A stretch of 33,967 nucleotides of DNA. Source: Oscillospiraceae bacterium (lineage in GTDB: Bacteria > Bacillota > Clostridia > Oscillospirales > Ruminococcaceae). The stretch lies in the NCBI GenBank assembly GCA_029098085.1, contig JAQXNQ010000061.1, positions 1 to 33,967 on the forward strand. The letters run 5' to 3'. This document shows positions 14,037-22,276 of the stretch, piece after piece; the first letter of the stretch is position 1; every line of letters begins with the position of its first letter. A model generated the notes under the pieces. That model saw nothing but the letters and a program-made list of their open reading frames with translations. It made no database searches and was not told the DNA's origin. Both the position numbers and the translations under genes were made by a program.

Positions 14037-15218
14037 ATGATGAAAACAGGCTGCCTGCTGTTCCGGGCCGAGGGGGAGGACATCAGCGGATTTCTGACCC
14101 TGGCGGCCGATTATGACCTGACCATTCAGAAATTCTGCAAGGCGGACGGCATCTGCTTCGGCTATCTGCCGCCCCGGGAATACCGCACCGCCGCCCGGCT
14201 GGCCCGATCGGTGGGGGTGCGGCTGCAGATTCTGGAAAAAAACGGCGTCTCCTTTGCTCTGAGGCGGTACCGGAGGCGGCTGGGGCTGCTGCTGTGGCCA
14301 ATACTGTTCACCGGCCTGCTGCTGTTTTCCCAGTGCTTTCTCTGGGCGGTGGATGTGACCGGCTGCGAAAAAATGCAGCCGGAGACCATCCGGCAGGCTG
14401 CCGCCGGGTTGGGACTGAAGCAGGGAATCTTCCTCCCCGCCGCCGACCTCGCCGCCATCACCACCCGGCTGCGGCAGGACTTCCCAACCATCGCCTCCCT
14501 TTCCCTGAACCGGGTGGGAAGCCGGGTGGAAATCGCCCTCACCGAAGCAACCCTCAGCCCGCCTATCCTGCCGGAGGATCCCTGCAATCTGGTGGCGGCC
14601 CGCACCGGGCGGATCACCTCCCTTTCGGTCACGCGGGGCCAGTCCGCCGTCAAGCTGGGCCAGACCATCGCAGAGGGGCAGCTGCTCATCAGCGGCATCA
14701 CCGAAACCCCCGACGGCAAGATCGCCTACGATCACGCCTCGGGGCAGGTTCTGGCTGAAACCAGCTTCCAGAAGGCCTTCACCCTGCAGCTGAAGCAGCA
14801 GGAAAAGCAGTTTGACCAGGTAGAAAAACAGTGCCGGTACCTGGATCTGTTCGGCAAAAAGCTGCCGCTCTTTCTGCCGGACGGTCTGCTCCGGCGGCTT
14901 ACCGGCAAGGAAGAGCAGCTGTACGAAAGCAGCCGGACGCTGGAGCCTCTGACAGTGCTGGGCATAGAGCTGCCGCTGGGCGTCGAAACGGAAACGCGCG
15001 CCTATTACACCCTGCGGGAAAAGGTCTTCACCGAGGAAAGCGCCCTGCGGGAGCTGGAGGAGGCTGCGGCGGATTTTGAGCAGCATGAGCTGCAGGACGC
15101 CCAGATTCTCACCCGGGAAAGCGCTGCCTCTGTCTCGGAGGGGGTCATGACCCTGACCCTCAGCTACACCTGCATCGAGGATATCGCCCGTGAAAGGGCC
15201 ATTGAAATCGTCCCATAG
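14037..15218 (+). CDS. yqfD: Sporulation protein YqfD
   Basis: This protein of about 393 residues begins MMKTGCLLFRAEGED. It has an N-terminal domain with YLPPREYRTAARLARSVGVRLQ, a single membrane helix near residues 85-105 (LGLLLWPILFTGLLLFSQCFLW), and a large outer domain. That domain includes AARTGRITSLSVTRGQSAVKLGQTIAEGQLLISG. This is the architecture of YqfD, a sporulation membrane protein required for efficient sporulation in Bacillus. The ORF track starts it at 13863, inside antisense yqfC; GGAAAGGAAGG at 14020-14030 points to ATG 14037 (or 14040). It precedes phoH as in other Firmicutes, although a 183-base gap with a promoter separates them. Confidence 0.9.
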   Translation: MMKTGCLLFRAEGEDISGFLTLAADYDLTIQKFCKADGICFGYLPPREYRTAARLARSVGVRLQILEKNGVSFALRRYRRRLGLLLWPILFTGLLLFSQCFLWAVDVTGCEKMQPETIRQAAAGLGLKQGIFLPAADLAAITTRLRQDFPTIASLSLNRVGSRVEIALTEATLSPPILPEDPCNLVAARTGRITSLSVTRGQSAVKLGQTIAEGQLLISGITETPDGKIAYDHASGQVLAETSFQKAFTLQLKQQEKQFDQVEKQCRYLDLFGKKLPLFLPDGLLRRLTGKEEQLYESSRTLEPLTVLGIELPLGVETETRAYYTLREKVFTEESALRELEEAAADFEQHELQDAQILTRESAASVSEGVMTLTLSYTCIEDIARERAIEIVP

Positions 15219-15401
15219 CAAAAAATGATCCCGCATTCGGCCAATGCCGACTTTTTCTGACACCCTTTTACAGGATAACGGATAGGAAGCGGGGAATTCG
15301 GGAAAATTTTGTGGATTTCACATAGATACAAAAGCGGAATTTTATGGTATAATGCTAGTAATTCAAGATAGCCACTCAGGGCCAAAGGAGATTGAGAAAT
15401 T
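15219..15401 (+). promoter_or_regulatory. yqfD-phoH intergenic with phoH promoter
   Basis: TATAAT (15348-15353) is preceded by TGG, an extended -10, with a weak -35 (GATACA, 15325-15330). A small GCATT/AATGC stem followed by ACTTTTTC (about 15231-15257) could be a weak terminator of yqfD. Nothing else is seen. Confidence 0.55.
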
Positions 15402-16376
15402 TTGAGCGAACGCACGCTTACGTTTGACAGCACGGAACAGCTGTCCACGCTCTGCGGCAGCTTCGATAAAAACCTGCAGATCCTGAAAAAAGCCTACTCG
15501 GTGGAGCTGGTGGTTCGGGACTGCGATCTGAAGATCATCGGCGGGGAGGAGCAGGTCGCCCAGTGTGAGCGCGCCGTCCGGAGTCTGCTCTCCATGATCG
15601 CCTCCGGCAAGGAAATTGACGAGCTGGCCGCCCGGTACGCCGTCTCCATGATCAGCGAGGGTGCCGAGGCGCAGATGCAGGAGCTAAGCGACGGCTGCAT
15701 CTGCATCACCCAGAAGGGCAAGCCCGTCCACCCCAAAACCGTCGGACAGAAGCGCTATATCAAAACCATTGAGGAAAATACCATCACGCTGGGCATAGGC
15801 CCCGCCGGAACCGGCAAGACTTATCTGGCAGTGGCCATGGCGGTCAAGGCCTTCAAGGCCGGCACCGTCCAGCGGATCATCCTCACCCGTCCCGCCGTGG
15901 AAGCGGGTGAAAAGCTGGGCTTTCTGCCCGGCGACCTGCAGAACAAGGTGGATCCCTATCTGCGGCCGCTGTACGACGCGTTGTTTGACTTTCTGGGAGC
16001 GGAAACCTTCCAGAAGCTGCAGGAGCGGGGCAGCATCGAAGTGGCGCCGCTGGCCTACATGCGGGGACGTACGCTGGACGAATCCTTCATCATCCTGGAC
16101 GAAGCCCAGAACACCACCCGGGAGCAGATGAAAATGTTCCTGACCCGTCTGGGATTCGGCTCCAAGATCATCATCACCGGCGATATCACCCAGATCGACC
16201 TGCCCACAGACAAAAAGTCCGGCCTGCTGGAGGCCATGAAGGTGCTCCGGAGCGTGGAGGATATTGGCATCGTCCGCTTCACCGACAAGGATGTGGTCCG
16301 GCATAAGCTGGTACAGGATATTATCAAGGCCTACGACAAATACTATGAGGAGGGTAAAATCAAACATCATGAATAA
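15402..16376 (+). CDS. phoH: PhoH-family ATPase
   Basis: This 324-residue PhoH-like protein is a P-loop ATPase related to the N-terminal half of superfamily-1 helicases. It has an N-terminal KH-like region (ELVVRDCDLKIIGGEEQ), Walker A GIGPAGTGKT at about 131-140 and Walker B FIILDEAQNTT. A motif-III-like IITGDITQIDLP follows. PhoH proteins are thought to act in RNA metabolism or ribosome quality together with YbeY, their regular neighbour, but the reaction is not settled. The start is TTG at 15402 with AAAGGAG about 12 bases upstream, slightly far. The end overlaps ybeY by eight bases, so the two are coupled. Confidence 0.93.
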   Translation: MSERTLTFDSTEQLSTLCGSFDKNLQILKKAYSVELVVRDCDLKIIGGEEQVAQCERAVRSLLSMIASGKEIDELAARYAVSMISEGAEAQMQELSDGCICITQKGKPVHPKTVGQKRYIKTIEENTITLGIGPAGTGKTYLAVAMAVKAFKAGTVQRIILTRPAVEAGEKLGFLPGDLQNKVDPYLRPLYDALFDFLGAETFQKLQERGSIEVAPLAYMRGRTLDESFIILDEAQNTTREQMKMFLTRLGFGSKIIITGDITQIDLPTDKKSGLLEAMKVLRSVEDIGIVRFTDKDVVRHKLVQDIIKAYDKYYEEGKIKHHE

Positions 16377-16872
16377 GGTAAAGGTTGTCATCACCAATCG
16401 TCAGAAGGAAGTCAAAATCCCCACCGGTATCCGTCTGCTGGTCAGGCGCTGCTGCAACGCCGCTCTCCGGCTGGAGGGCTTCACCGAGGACGCGGAGATC
16501 GATGTCTCCTTCGTCAGCAATGAGGAAATTCAGGCGCTTAACGCCAAATACCGGGGCAAGGACGCCGTCACCGATGTCCTGTCCTTCCCTCTGGGAGAAA
16601 ACGGAAAATACGACCGGAACGAGGCCACCGGCGCACTGCTGCTGGGTGACATTGTGATTTCCATGCCCAAAGCGGTGGAGCAGGCGGACTTTTACGGCCA
16701 CTCCCTGCAGCGGGAAATCGGATTCCTCACCACCCACTCCATGTTCCATCTGCTGGGCTACGACCACGAGGCCGGCGGCGTGGAAGCTGTCAAAATGCGG
16801 GAAAAGGAAGAAACGGTCCTGACCATGCTGGGCATCCCCAAGGGCGCCAGCTATGTCATGGAAAATGACTAA
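16369..16872 (+). CDS. ybeY: Endoribonuclease YbeY (rRNA maturation factor)
   Basis: This 167-residue metal-dependent single-strand endoribonuclease takes part in 16S rRNA 3'-end processing and ribosome quality control. The zinc motif H-x3-H-x5-H is present as THSMFHLLGYDH, and the segment YRGKDAVTDVLSFPL is diagnostic for the family. The ORF track runs it back to 16264. The start MNKVKVVITNRQKE at 16369 fits the family and lies about 14 bases after GGAGGG, overlapping phoH by eight bases. The HD-family gene (yqfF/pgpH) that separates phoH from ybeY in Bacillus is absent here. Confidence 0.94.
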   Translation: MNKVKVVITNRQKEVKIPTGIRLLVRRCCNAALRLEGFTEDAEIDVSFVSNEEIQALNAKYRGKDAVTDVLSFPLGENGKYDRNEATGALLLGDIVISMPKAVEQADFYGHSLQREIGFLTTHSMFHLLGYDHEAGGVEAVKMREKEETVLTMLGIPKGASYVMEND

Positions 16873-17347
16873 GCCCCGGGGAAGATTCACAGCCTTCTTA
16901 AACAGCTTTCTGTACGCCCTTCGCGGCATCCGGTACTGTATTGTCCATGAGCGGAATATGCGCGTCCATCTGAGTGCGGCGGTGCTGGTCACCGCCTTTT
17001 CCGTGTCCTATGGACTGACTGCGGCGGAGTACGGATTGCTGTTTTTTGCTGTGGGGCTGGTGCTTTGCGCCGAAGCCCTGAACACCGCCATTGAAAAGGC
17101 TGTGGATCTGGTCACCAGAGAGCAGCGGCGGCTGGCCGCCATTGCCAAGGACTGTGCTGCCGGGGGCGTTTTGCTGGCGGCTCTGACTGCTGCGGCAGTG
17201 GGGCTCGCTCTTTTTCTGCATTTTCCAAAATTGACCGACACCCTGCTGCGGATCCTGTCCAGCCCCGCCCTGACGCTTTTGTACCTTGTACTGCTGGTGT
17301 CCGGCGTTCTGTTTTCCTTCTGGGGCGACAGGCTCTTCCGTCAGTAA
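16853..17347 (+). CDS. dgkA: Diacylglycerol/undecaprenol kinase (DgkA family)
   Basis: This 164-residue integral membrane kinase has the family signature EALNTAIEKAVDLV followed by AAIAKDCAAGGVLLA. It would phosphorylate undecaprenol (the usual activity in Gram-positives) or diacylglycerol with ATP. Core helices are near residues 40-75 and 100-125. The C-terminal 35 residues add another hydrophobic helix (ALTLLYLVLLVSGVLFSF), making it longer than the roughly 120-130 residues usual for the Bacillus protein. ATG 16853 has AAGGG upstream; ATG 16865 is an alternative. It overlaps ybeY by 20 bases, as expected for a tightly coupled cluster. Confidence 0.88.
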   Translation: MSWKMTKPRGRFTAFLNSFLYALRGIRYCIVHERNMRVHLSAAVLVTAFSVSYGLTAAEYGLLFFAVGLVLCAEALNTAIEKAVDLVTREQRRLAAIAKDCAAGGVLLAALTAAAVGLALFLHFPKLTDTLLRILSSPALTLLYLVLLVSGVLFSFWGDRLFRQ

Positions 17348-17358
17348 AGTTTTTTCAC

Positions 17359-17387
17359 TTGACAAGCCGTCCTGCGGGTGTTAGAGT
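17359..17387 (+). promoter_or_regulatory. Promoter of era
   Basis: TTGACA, exactly 17 bases, then TAGAGT. It lies about 90 bases before era, in the 129-base gap after dgkA. Confidence 0.65.
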
Positions 17388-17476
17388 AAAGGAAGCGTCC
17401 GCCGGAGACAGCCAGCCCCTCAGACCGCCGAACCGACAGAGGCGGCGGCTTTACCGAAATCATCAAAGGAGACTCT

Positions 17477-18382
17477 ATGAAATCAACCACCAAATCCGCC
17501 TTCGTGGCCATTGTAGGCAAGCCCAATGTGGGCAAATCCTCCCTTCTCAACGCCCTGCTGGGGGAGAAAATCGCCATCGTTTCCTCCAAGCCCCAGACCA
17601 CCCGCACCCGGATCATGGGCGTCCTCACCGAGGAGGAGCTGCAGCTCTGCTTTCTGGACACGCCCGGATTCCATAAACCCCACACCAAGCTGTCCGGCCA
17701 TATGAACACCGTCGTCACTCAGAGCATCGGCGATGTGGATCTGGCCCTCTTCCTGGTGGAGCCCATGGGCGCCCTGAACGAGGAGGAGCAGAAGCTCATC
17801 GAGGAGTTCGGCCGCCGGAAACTGCCGGTCATCCTGGTCATCAACAAGATCGATCTGGTTGAAAAAGAGCAGCTGCTGGCCCGAATCGCTGAAGTGGGCT
17901 CTCTGTACGATTTTCTGGCCGTAGTGCCGGTCAGCGTCACCGGCCGGGACGGGCTGGACATCCTGATGCAGGAGCTGAAGACCCATACCCCCGAAGGCCC
18001 TCACTACTTCCCCGACGATACCCTGACCGATCAGCCGGAGCGGATCATCGCCGCCGAAATCATCCGTGAAAAGATCCTGCGCAATATGCGGGACGAAATT
18101 CCCCACGGCACCGCCGTGACGGTGGAAAAGATGCGGGAACGGGAAAACAATCCCGGCCTGCTGGACATCGAAGCCACCATCTACTGCGAGCGGGACAGCC
18201 ACAAGGGCATGATCATCGGCAAGGGCGGTCAGATGCTGAAAAAAATCTCCTCCGAAGCGCGGCTGGAGCTGGAAAGCTTCCTGGACACCCGCGTCAACCT
18301 CAAGTGCTGGATCAAGGTGCGGGATGACTGGCGCAACAGCGAAAGCGCCATCCGCTCCATGGGATTCAAGTACGAAGAGTAA
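17477..18382 (+). CDS. era: GTPase Era
   Basis: Era is a 301-residue essential GTPase that binds 16S rRNA near its 3' end during 30S assembly. G1 is GKPNVGKS (14-21), G3 is DTPGFHKP and G4 is NKID. The C-terminal KH RNA-binding domain carries GMIIGKGGQMLKKISSEAR. The ATG at 17477 follows AAAGGAG. Its place after ybeY and dgkA and before recO is the standard Firmicute order; cdd, which often lies between dgkA and era, is missing. All motifs are intact. Confidence 0.97.
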   Translation: MKSTTKSAFVAIVGKPNVGKSSLLNALLGEKIAIVSSKPQTTRTRIMGVLTEEELQLCFLDTPGFHKPHTKLSGHMNTVVTQSIGDVDLALFLVEPMGALNEEEQKLIEEFGRRKLPVILVINKIDLVEKEQLLARIAEVGSLYDFLAVVPVSVTGRDGLDILMQELKTHTPEGPHYFPDDTLTDQPERIIAAEIIREKILRNMRDEIPHGTAVTVEKMRERENNPGLLDIEATIYCERDSHKGMIIGKGGQMLKKISSEARLELESFLDTRVNLKCWIKVRDDWRNSESAIRSMGFKYEE

Positions 18383-18495
18383 TTTCAGTCTCACAAATCC
18401 ATATCGTATTCTTTTTATTCGCATACTCCTCCCCTTTCGGCAGAAAATAGAAGTGCCGGATCCGTTCCGGCCAACATGCCGACAGGAGGATGGAT

Positions 18496-18810
18496 ATGAA
18501 AACTCAGCCTGAACAGAAGCCACTGTTCCCCGAAATTCCCATGCCCGGCCGCAGCGCTGAAATTCCGGCCCTGCCGCCCATCGGCACACCGCCCTTCCCG
18601 GATCCCGCTCCCCGCGTGAATGACCTGTATCCGGAGGGCAGCGCCTATGACCAGTTCGCCCGAACGGGCAGCATTTCGGATTATCTTCTGTACAAAAACC
18701 AGTCCGCCCGTGAAGGAGGCTTTCCCCTTGACCATCAAAACCCGGGGCATCGTCCTGGCACAGACGGCGCTCAGTTCCCAGGACAAAAAACTGACCCTGC
18801 TCACTTCTGA
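18496..18810 (+). CDS. yqzL: YqzL-like small protein with extended tails, overlapping recO
   Basis: AGGAGG six bases before ATG 18496 supports a 104-residue frame. Its middle, YDQFARTGSISDYLLYKNQ, fits the YqzL family pattern (W/F..TG.I..YLLYK). That family is a short protein of about 45-50 residues encoded between era and recO in many Firmicutes and has no known function. Here about 45 proline-rich residues precede the motif (PEIPMPGRSAEIPALPPIG). The C-terminus runs 83 bases into recO in another frame (GHRPGTDGAQFPGQ), which looks non-conserved. Either the gene simply lacks an early stop, or a frameshift removed it. Confidence 0.6.
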   Translation: MKTQPEQKPLFPEIPMPGRSAEIPALPPIGTPPFPDPAPRVNDLYPEGSAYDQFARTGSISDYLLYKNQSAREGGFPLDHQNPGHRPGTDGAQFPGQKTDPAHF

Positions 18811-19477
18811 TCTGGGGCTGATCGACGTCTTCGCCAAGGTCTCCCGGGGGAAAAAGGGCCGGGCCGCAGCTGCCACCGAGGTGCTGGCCTACAGCGAGTT
18901 TTGCCTGTTCAAGGGCAAGACCCGCTACATAGTGGACGGCGCCGACCTGGAAAACAATTTTTACGGCCTGCGGGAGGATCTGCAGAGCCTGTCCCTGGCG
19001 GCCTATTTCTGCGAGCTCTGCCGCTTCGTGCTGCCGTCGGAGGATAACGGCGGCGAATGCCTGCGGCTGCTGCTGAACACTCTCTACCTGCTGGAACAGA
19101 AAAAGCGCTCCCCTGCCTTTCTGAAGGCAGTCTTTGAGCTGCGGCTGCTGACCCTCTGCGGCTTTGCGCCGGACATGGACGGCTGCTCGGTCTGCGGCTG
19201 CGGGGAAGCGGAGCAGCTTTACTTCCTGCCCGGCGAGGGACAGCTGGTCTGCGGCCGGTGCCGGTCCGTCCTTCCGGAGGAAACGGTTTGCCTGCCCATG
19301 GCTCCGGCCCTGCGGAAGGCCTTCTGCCATGTGATTCAGTCGGAGGAACGGGCCATCTACTCCTTCCGACTCTCCCCCGAGGGAGAAACAGCCTTTGCCC
19401 ATGCGGCGGAGACCTTTGCGGTCTTCCACATCGGCGGACAGTTCAAGTCCCTGGAATTTTACAAAAGCATGCTGTAA
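18728..19477 (+). CDS. recO: DNA repair protein RecO
   Basis: RecO helps RecR load RecA on SSB-covered single strands. The 249-residue product has an N-terminal OB-fold (TIKTRGIVLAQTALSSQDKKLTLLTSDLGLIDVFAK), a helical middle, and a zinc module with CSVCG and CGRC. The ORF track begins it at 18620, which adds an unrelated stretch. TTG at 18728 has AAGGAGG eight bases upstream and gives the typical start, so I choose it. It overlaps the yqzL-like frame. Length is normal for the family. Confidence 0.92.
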   Translation: MTIKTRGIVLAQTALSSQDKKLTLLTSDLGLIDVFAKVSRGKKGRAAAATEVLAYSEFCLFKGKTRYIVDGADLENNFYGLREDLQSLSLAAYFCELCRFVLPSEDNGGECLRLLLNTLYLLEQKKRSPAFLKAVFELRLLTLCGFAPDMDGCSVCGCGEAEQLYFLPGEGQLVCGRCRSVLPEETVCLPMAPALRKAFCHVIQSEERAIYSFRLSPEGETAFAHAAETFAVFHIGGQFKSLEFYKSML

Positions 19478-19519
19478 ACCGGCCGCTGCCGGTTTGCCAT
19501 CCTTACGAAAGGTTTCATC

Positions 19520-21922
19520 ATGATCAATCCCAAATATACCAAAACACTGGAGCTGGATAAAATCCTCCGCATGGCGGCCGACCTGTGCCACTATGAGGAC
19601 TCCAAAAAGAAGGCGGTGTCCATCACGCCGCTCACCGATATCGATGATGTGCTGCACGAGCTGCACCGCACCAACGACCTGTTTCAGCTGACGGTCCGGT
19701 ACGGCACACCCTCCTTCATCGGTTTTCACAATCCCTGCGGACGGCTGAAAATCGCCCAGCAGGGCGGCGTCCTGTCTCCCGGCGACCTGCTGAACATCGC
19801 GGCGGTGCTGCGTCAGTCCCGACTGCTGTCCCAGTGGAGCGACCCCTTTGCTGAAGAGGAAAACGCCGTTTCGGAGCAGTTCTCCCGGCTGTATCAGAAC
19901 AACTCTCTGGAGCGGGAAATCTCGTCGGCCATTGTCAGCGAGGACATGATCGATGACAACGCCTCCGGCGAGCTGGCAGCCATTCGCCGCAAGATCCGTC
20001 AGACCGAGCTGAAGGCCCGGGAAAAGATGGAGAAGATGATCCGCTCCAGCTCCTACCAGAAATACCTGCAGGACAGCATCATCACCATGCGGGACGGCCG
20101 CTTCGTGGTGCCGGTCAAGGCGGAGTACAAGGGCGAGGTGCCCGGTCTGGTGCATGACACCTCGGGTAGCGGCTCCACCTACTTCATCGAGCCCATCGCC
20201 GTGGTGGAAGCCAACAACGAGATCCGGGTGCTGCAGGCCAAGGAGCAGGAGGAAATCGAGCGGATTCTGGCCGAGCTCTCCGCCCACTGCGGCGACTGCT
20301 GCGAGGACATCTGCTGGGCCTTTGAAAACATCGTGGATCTGGATCTGCTGTTTGCCAAATGCAATCTGGCCTCCCGGATGAAGGCTCAGATGCCCAAGGT
20401 GGTGGACAACGGCCAGATTCTGCTGAAAAAGGCCCGCCATCCCCTGATCGACCCGCAGAAGGTGGTGCCGGTGGACATCCGGCTGGGCGACGACTTCACC
20501 AGTCTGGTCATCACCGGCCCCAACACCGGCGGCAAGACCGTCACCCTGAAAACCCTGGGTCTGCTGACCCTGATGACCATGTGCGGCCTGCTGATTCCGG
20601 CGGCTGACGGCTCGGTCATCTCCACCTTTGAGGATGTACTGGTGGACATCGGCGACGAACAGAGCATCGAGCAGTCGCTGTCCACCTTCTCCTCCCACAT
20701 GGTCAACATGATCTCCATTCTGGATCGGGCGGATTACCGCTCCCTCTGCATCATCGACGAGCTGGGCTCCGGTACTGACCCGGTGGAGGGCGCGGCGCTG
20801 GCCATCTCGATTCTGGAAAAGCTGCAGAAGAAGGGCTGCCGGGTGGCAGCCACCACCCACTATGCCGAATTAAAGATGTACGCGCTGCAGACGCCCGGTG
20901 TGGAAAACGCCTGCTGTGAATTCGACGTGGAAAGCCTGCGGCCCACCTACCGGCTGTTGATCGGCGTGCCCGGCCGCTCCAACGCCTTCGCCATTTCCCG
21001 GAAGCTGGGATTGGGCGACGATGTGATCGAGCGGGCCAAAGCGCTGGTGCAGAGTGAAAACAAACGCTTTGAAGATGTCATCGACTCACTGGAGGGCTCC
21101 CGCCGTCAGTATGAGGCCATGCAGCAGCAGCTGGAAGAGGAAAAGCGGGAGATCGACCGCCGCCGGGACGAGATCAAGGCCTATCAGGATCAGCTGATCG
21201 CCGATCGGGAAAAGGAAGCTGAGCGGGCCAAGGCGGAGGCCATGAAAATCGTCACCGATGTCCGCCGTCAGGCCGAAGGTGTGCTGGCTGAGCTGGATGA
21301 GGTGCGCAGGATCAAGGATTCGGAGGAATTCAGCCGTCGGCTCAACGCGGCCCGCTCCCAGATCAAGGGACAGCTGGGCCGGATGCACGATGCCGCCAAC
21401 CCTGTCACTGCCCGGGGCAACAGCGGCTACAAGCTGCCCAGACCCCTGAAGGTGGGCGATGATGTGCTCATCGTGGACATCGACAAGGAAGGCACCGTCA
21501 TCAAGGCCCCCGACAAGTCCGGCATGGTGCTGGTGCAGGCCGGGATCATGAAGTCCCGGGTGCAGCTGGAAAATCTCCGGCTGATCGAGCGGGATCGGGT
21601 CAAGGTCAACGGCACGCCCAGAGGCAAGATCCGCACCGCCGATGTTTCCAGAGGGCTGAAGTCCGGCTCCCAGCGGGGCGGCTTCCCCGAGGTGGATCTC
21701 CGGGGCATGAACGCGGAGGAGGCCATTCTGGAGGTGGACAGCTTCATTGACAACGCGGTGCTCAACGGCATCCATCAGGTGACCATCATCCACGGCAAGG
21801 GCACCGGCGTCCTGCGGGAGGCGGTGCAGCAGCACCTGAAGCGCCACAAGAGCGTCAAGTCCTACCGGCTGGGCGTTTTTGGCGAGGGCGAAACCGGCGT
21901 CACCATCGCGGAGCTGAAATAA
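19520..21922 (+). CDS. mutS2: Endonuclease MutS2
   Basis: This 800-residue MutS-family protein lacks the mismatch-recognition domain and acts on recombination intermediates or, in Bacillus, in ribosome collision rescue. The N-terminal lever and core region is followed by Walker A TGPNTGGKTVTLKTLG (about residue 332), Walker B IIDELGSGTDP and a long coiled coil (EEEKREIDRRRDEIKAYQDQ). A KOW-like linker (KVGDDVLIVDIDKEGTV) comes next. The C-terminal Smr nuclease domain begins near 725 (VDLRGMNAEEAI, IIHGKGTGVLREAV). ATG 19520 follows GAAAGG. It sits 42 bases after recO. Confidence 0.96.
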   Translation: MINPKYTKTLELDKILRMAADLCHYEDSKKKAVSITPLTDIDDVLHELHRTNDLFQLTVRYGTPSFIGFHNPCGRLKIAQQGGVLSPGDLLNIAAVLRQSRLLSQWSDPFAEEENAVSEQFSRLYQNNSLEREISSAIVSEDMIDDNASGELAAIRRKIRQTELKAREKMEKMIRSSSYQKYLQDSIITMRDGRFVVPVKAEYKGEVPGLVHDTSGSGSTYFIEPIAVVEANNEIRVLQAKEQEEIERILAELSAHCGDCCEDICWAFENIVDLDLLFAKCNLASRMKAQMPKVVDNGQILLKKARHPLIDPQKVVPVDIRLGDDFTSLVITGPNTGGKTVTLKTLGLLTLMTMCGLLIPAADGSVISTFEDVLVDIGDEQSIEQSLSTFSSHMVNMISILDRADYRSLCIIDELGSGTDPVEGAALAISILEKLQKKGCRVAATTHYAELKMYALQTPGVENACCEFDVESLRPTYRLLIGVPGRSNAFAISRKLGLGDDVIERAKALVQSENKRFEDVIDSLEGSRRQYEAMQQQLEEEKREIDRRRDEIKAYQDQLIADREKEAERAKAEAMKIVTDVRRQAEGVLAELDEVRRIKDSEEFSRRLNAARSQIKGQLGRMHDAANPVTARGNSGYKLPRPLKVGDDVLIVDIDKEGTVIKAPDKSGMVLVQAGIMKSRVQLENLRLIERDRVKVNGTPRGKIRTADVSRGLKSGSQRGGFPEVDLRGMNAEEAILEVDSFIDNAVLNGIHQVTIIHGKGTGVLREAVQQHLKRHKSVKSYRLGVFGEGETGVTIAELK

Positions 21923-21928
21923 GCCTGG

Positions 21929-21955
21929 GGCGCAGTCCAAACGGGCTGCGCCTTT
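21929..21955 (+). terminator. Terminator-like hairpin after mutS2
   Basis: GGCGCAG and CTGCGCC form a seven-base stem with a ten-base loop, followed only by TTT before the palindromic element begins. The T-tract is short, so termination here may be weak. Confidence 0.6.
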
Positions 21956-22109
21956 AGCGTATCGATAAAGTCAGTGCACACTGGCAATTCGCACAAATAA
22001 GGTATTACCTATCGTTAGACTGCCAAGGCAAAGAAAGTTTTGCCAACCAATTGAAAGTAAGTTGCCTATTTGTGCAAATCGTCAATCAGTAGTGACTTTA
22101 TCGACACGC
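21956..22109. repeat. AT-rich element with long imperfect terminal inverted repeats (MITE-like)
   Basis: The left end AGCGTATCGATAAAGTCA and the reverse complement of the right end AGCGTGTCGATAAAGTCA match in 17 of 18 bases. After an equal 17-base imperfect stretch (9 of 17), GCACAAATA matches again, giving inverted repeats of about 44 bases in a 154-base unit. The interior has GGTATTACC and GGCAAA/TTTGCC (22027-22044). It is clearly AT-richer than the genes around it and has no ORF. A non-autonomous mobile element or a structured RNA are both possible. No clear target duplication is seen. Confidence 0.6.
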
Positions 22110-22111
22110 TG

Positions 22112-22143
22112 CTGCGCCGGAAGCAAATCCGACGCAGTTTTTT
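22112..22143 (+). terminator. Terminator downstream of the palindromic element
   Basis: CTGCGCCGGA and TCCGACGCAG pair with one mismatch around a six-base loop, followed by TTTTTT. It is the stronger of the two hairpins after mutS2. Confidence 0.75.
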
Positions 22144-22164
22144 ATATTCCGGATAAAGTTTCCC

Positions 22165-22220
22165 TTGACAAACCGCCCATATTGGAGTACAATTGAGTCT
22201 GTAAATGATTAGTTTACTAA
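22165..22220 (+). promoter_or_regulatory. Promoter and operator-like palindrome of the ABC exporter operon
   Basis: TTGACA (22165-22170), 17 bases, TACAAT (22188-22193). Downstream lies TTAGT-TT-ACTAA (22209-22220), near or just after the start site. Such TTAGTNNACTAA sites are typical of MarR-family operators, but no MarR gene lies in the operon here. Confidence 0.65.
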
Positions 22221-22276
22221 CTATGTGTCCAGTGGGCTGACAGAAGCAGCCGCCGGACGAAAGGAAGGATGCAGAC

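Noticed and set aside
17483-20860. 1125-residue minus-strand ORF across era, recO and mutS2
   Set aside because: It is antisense to three well-conserved genes, and its composition is that of a mirror frame.
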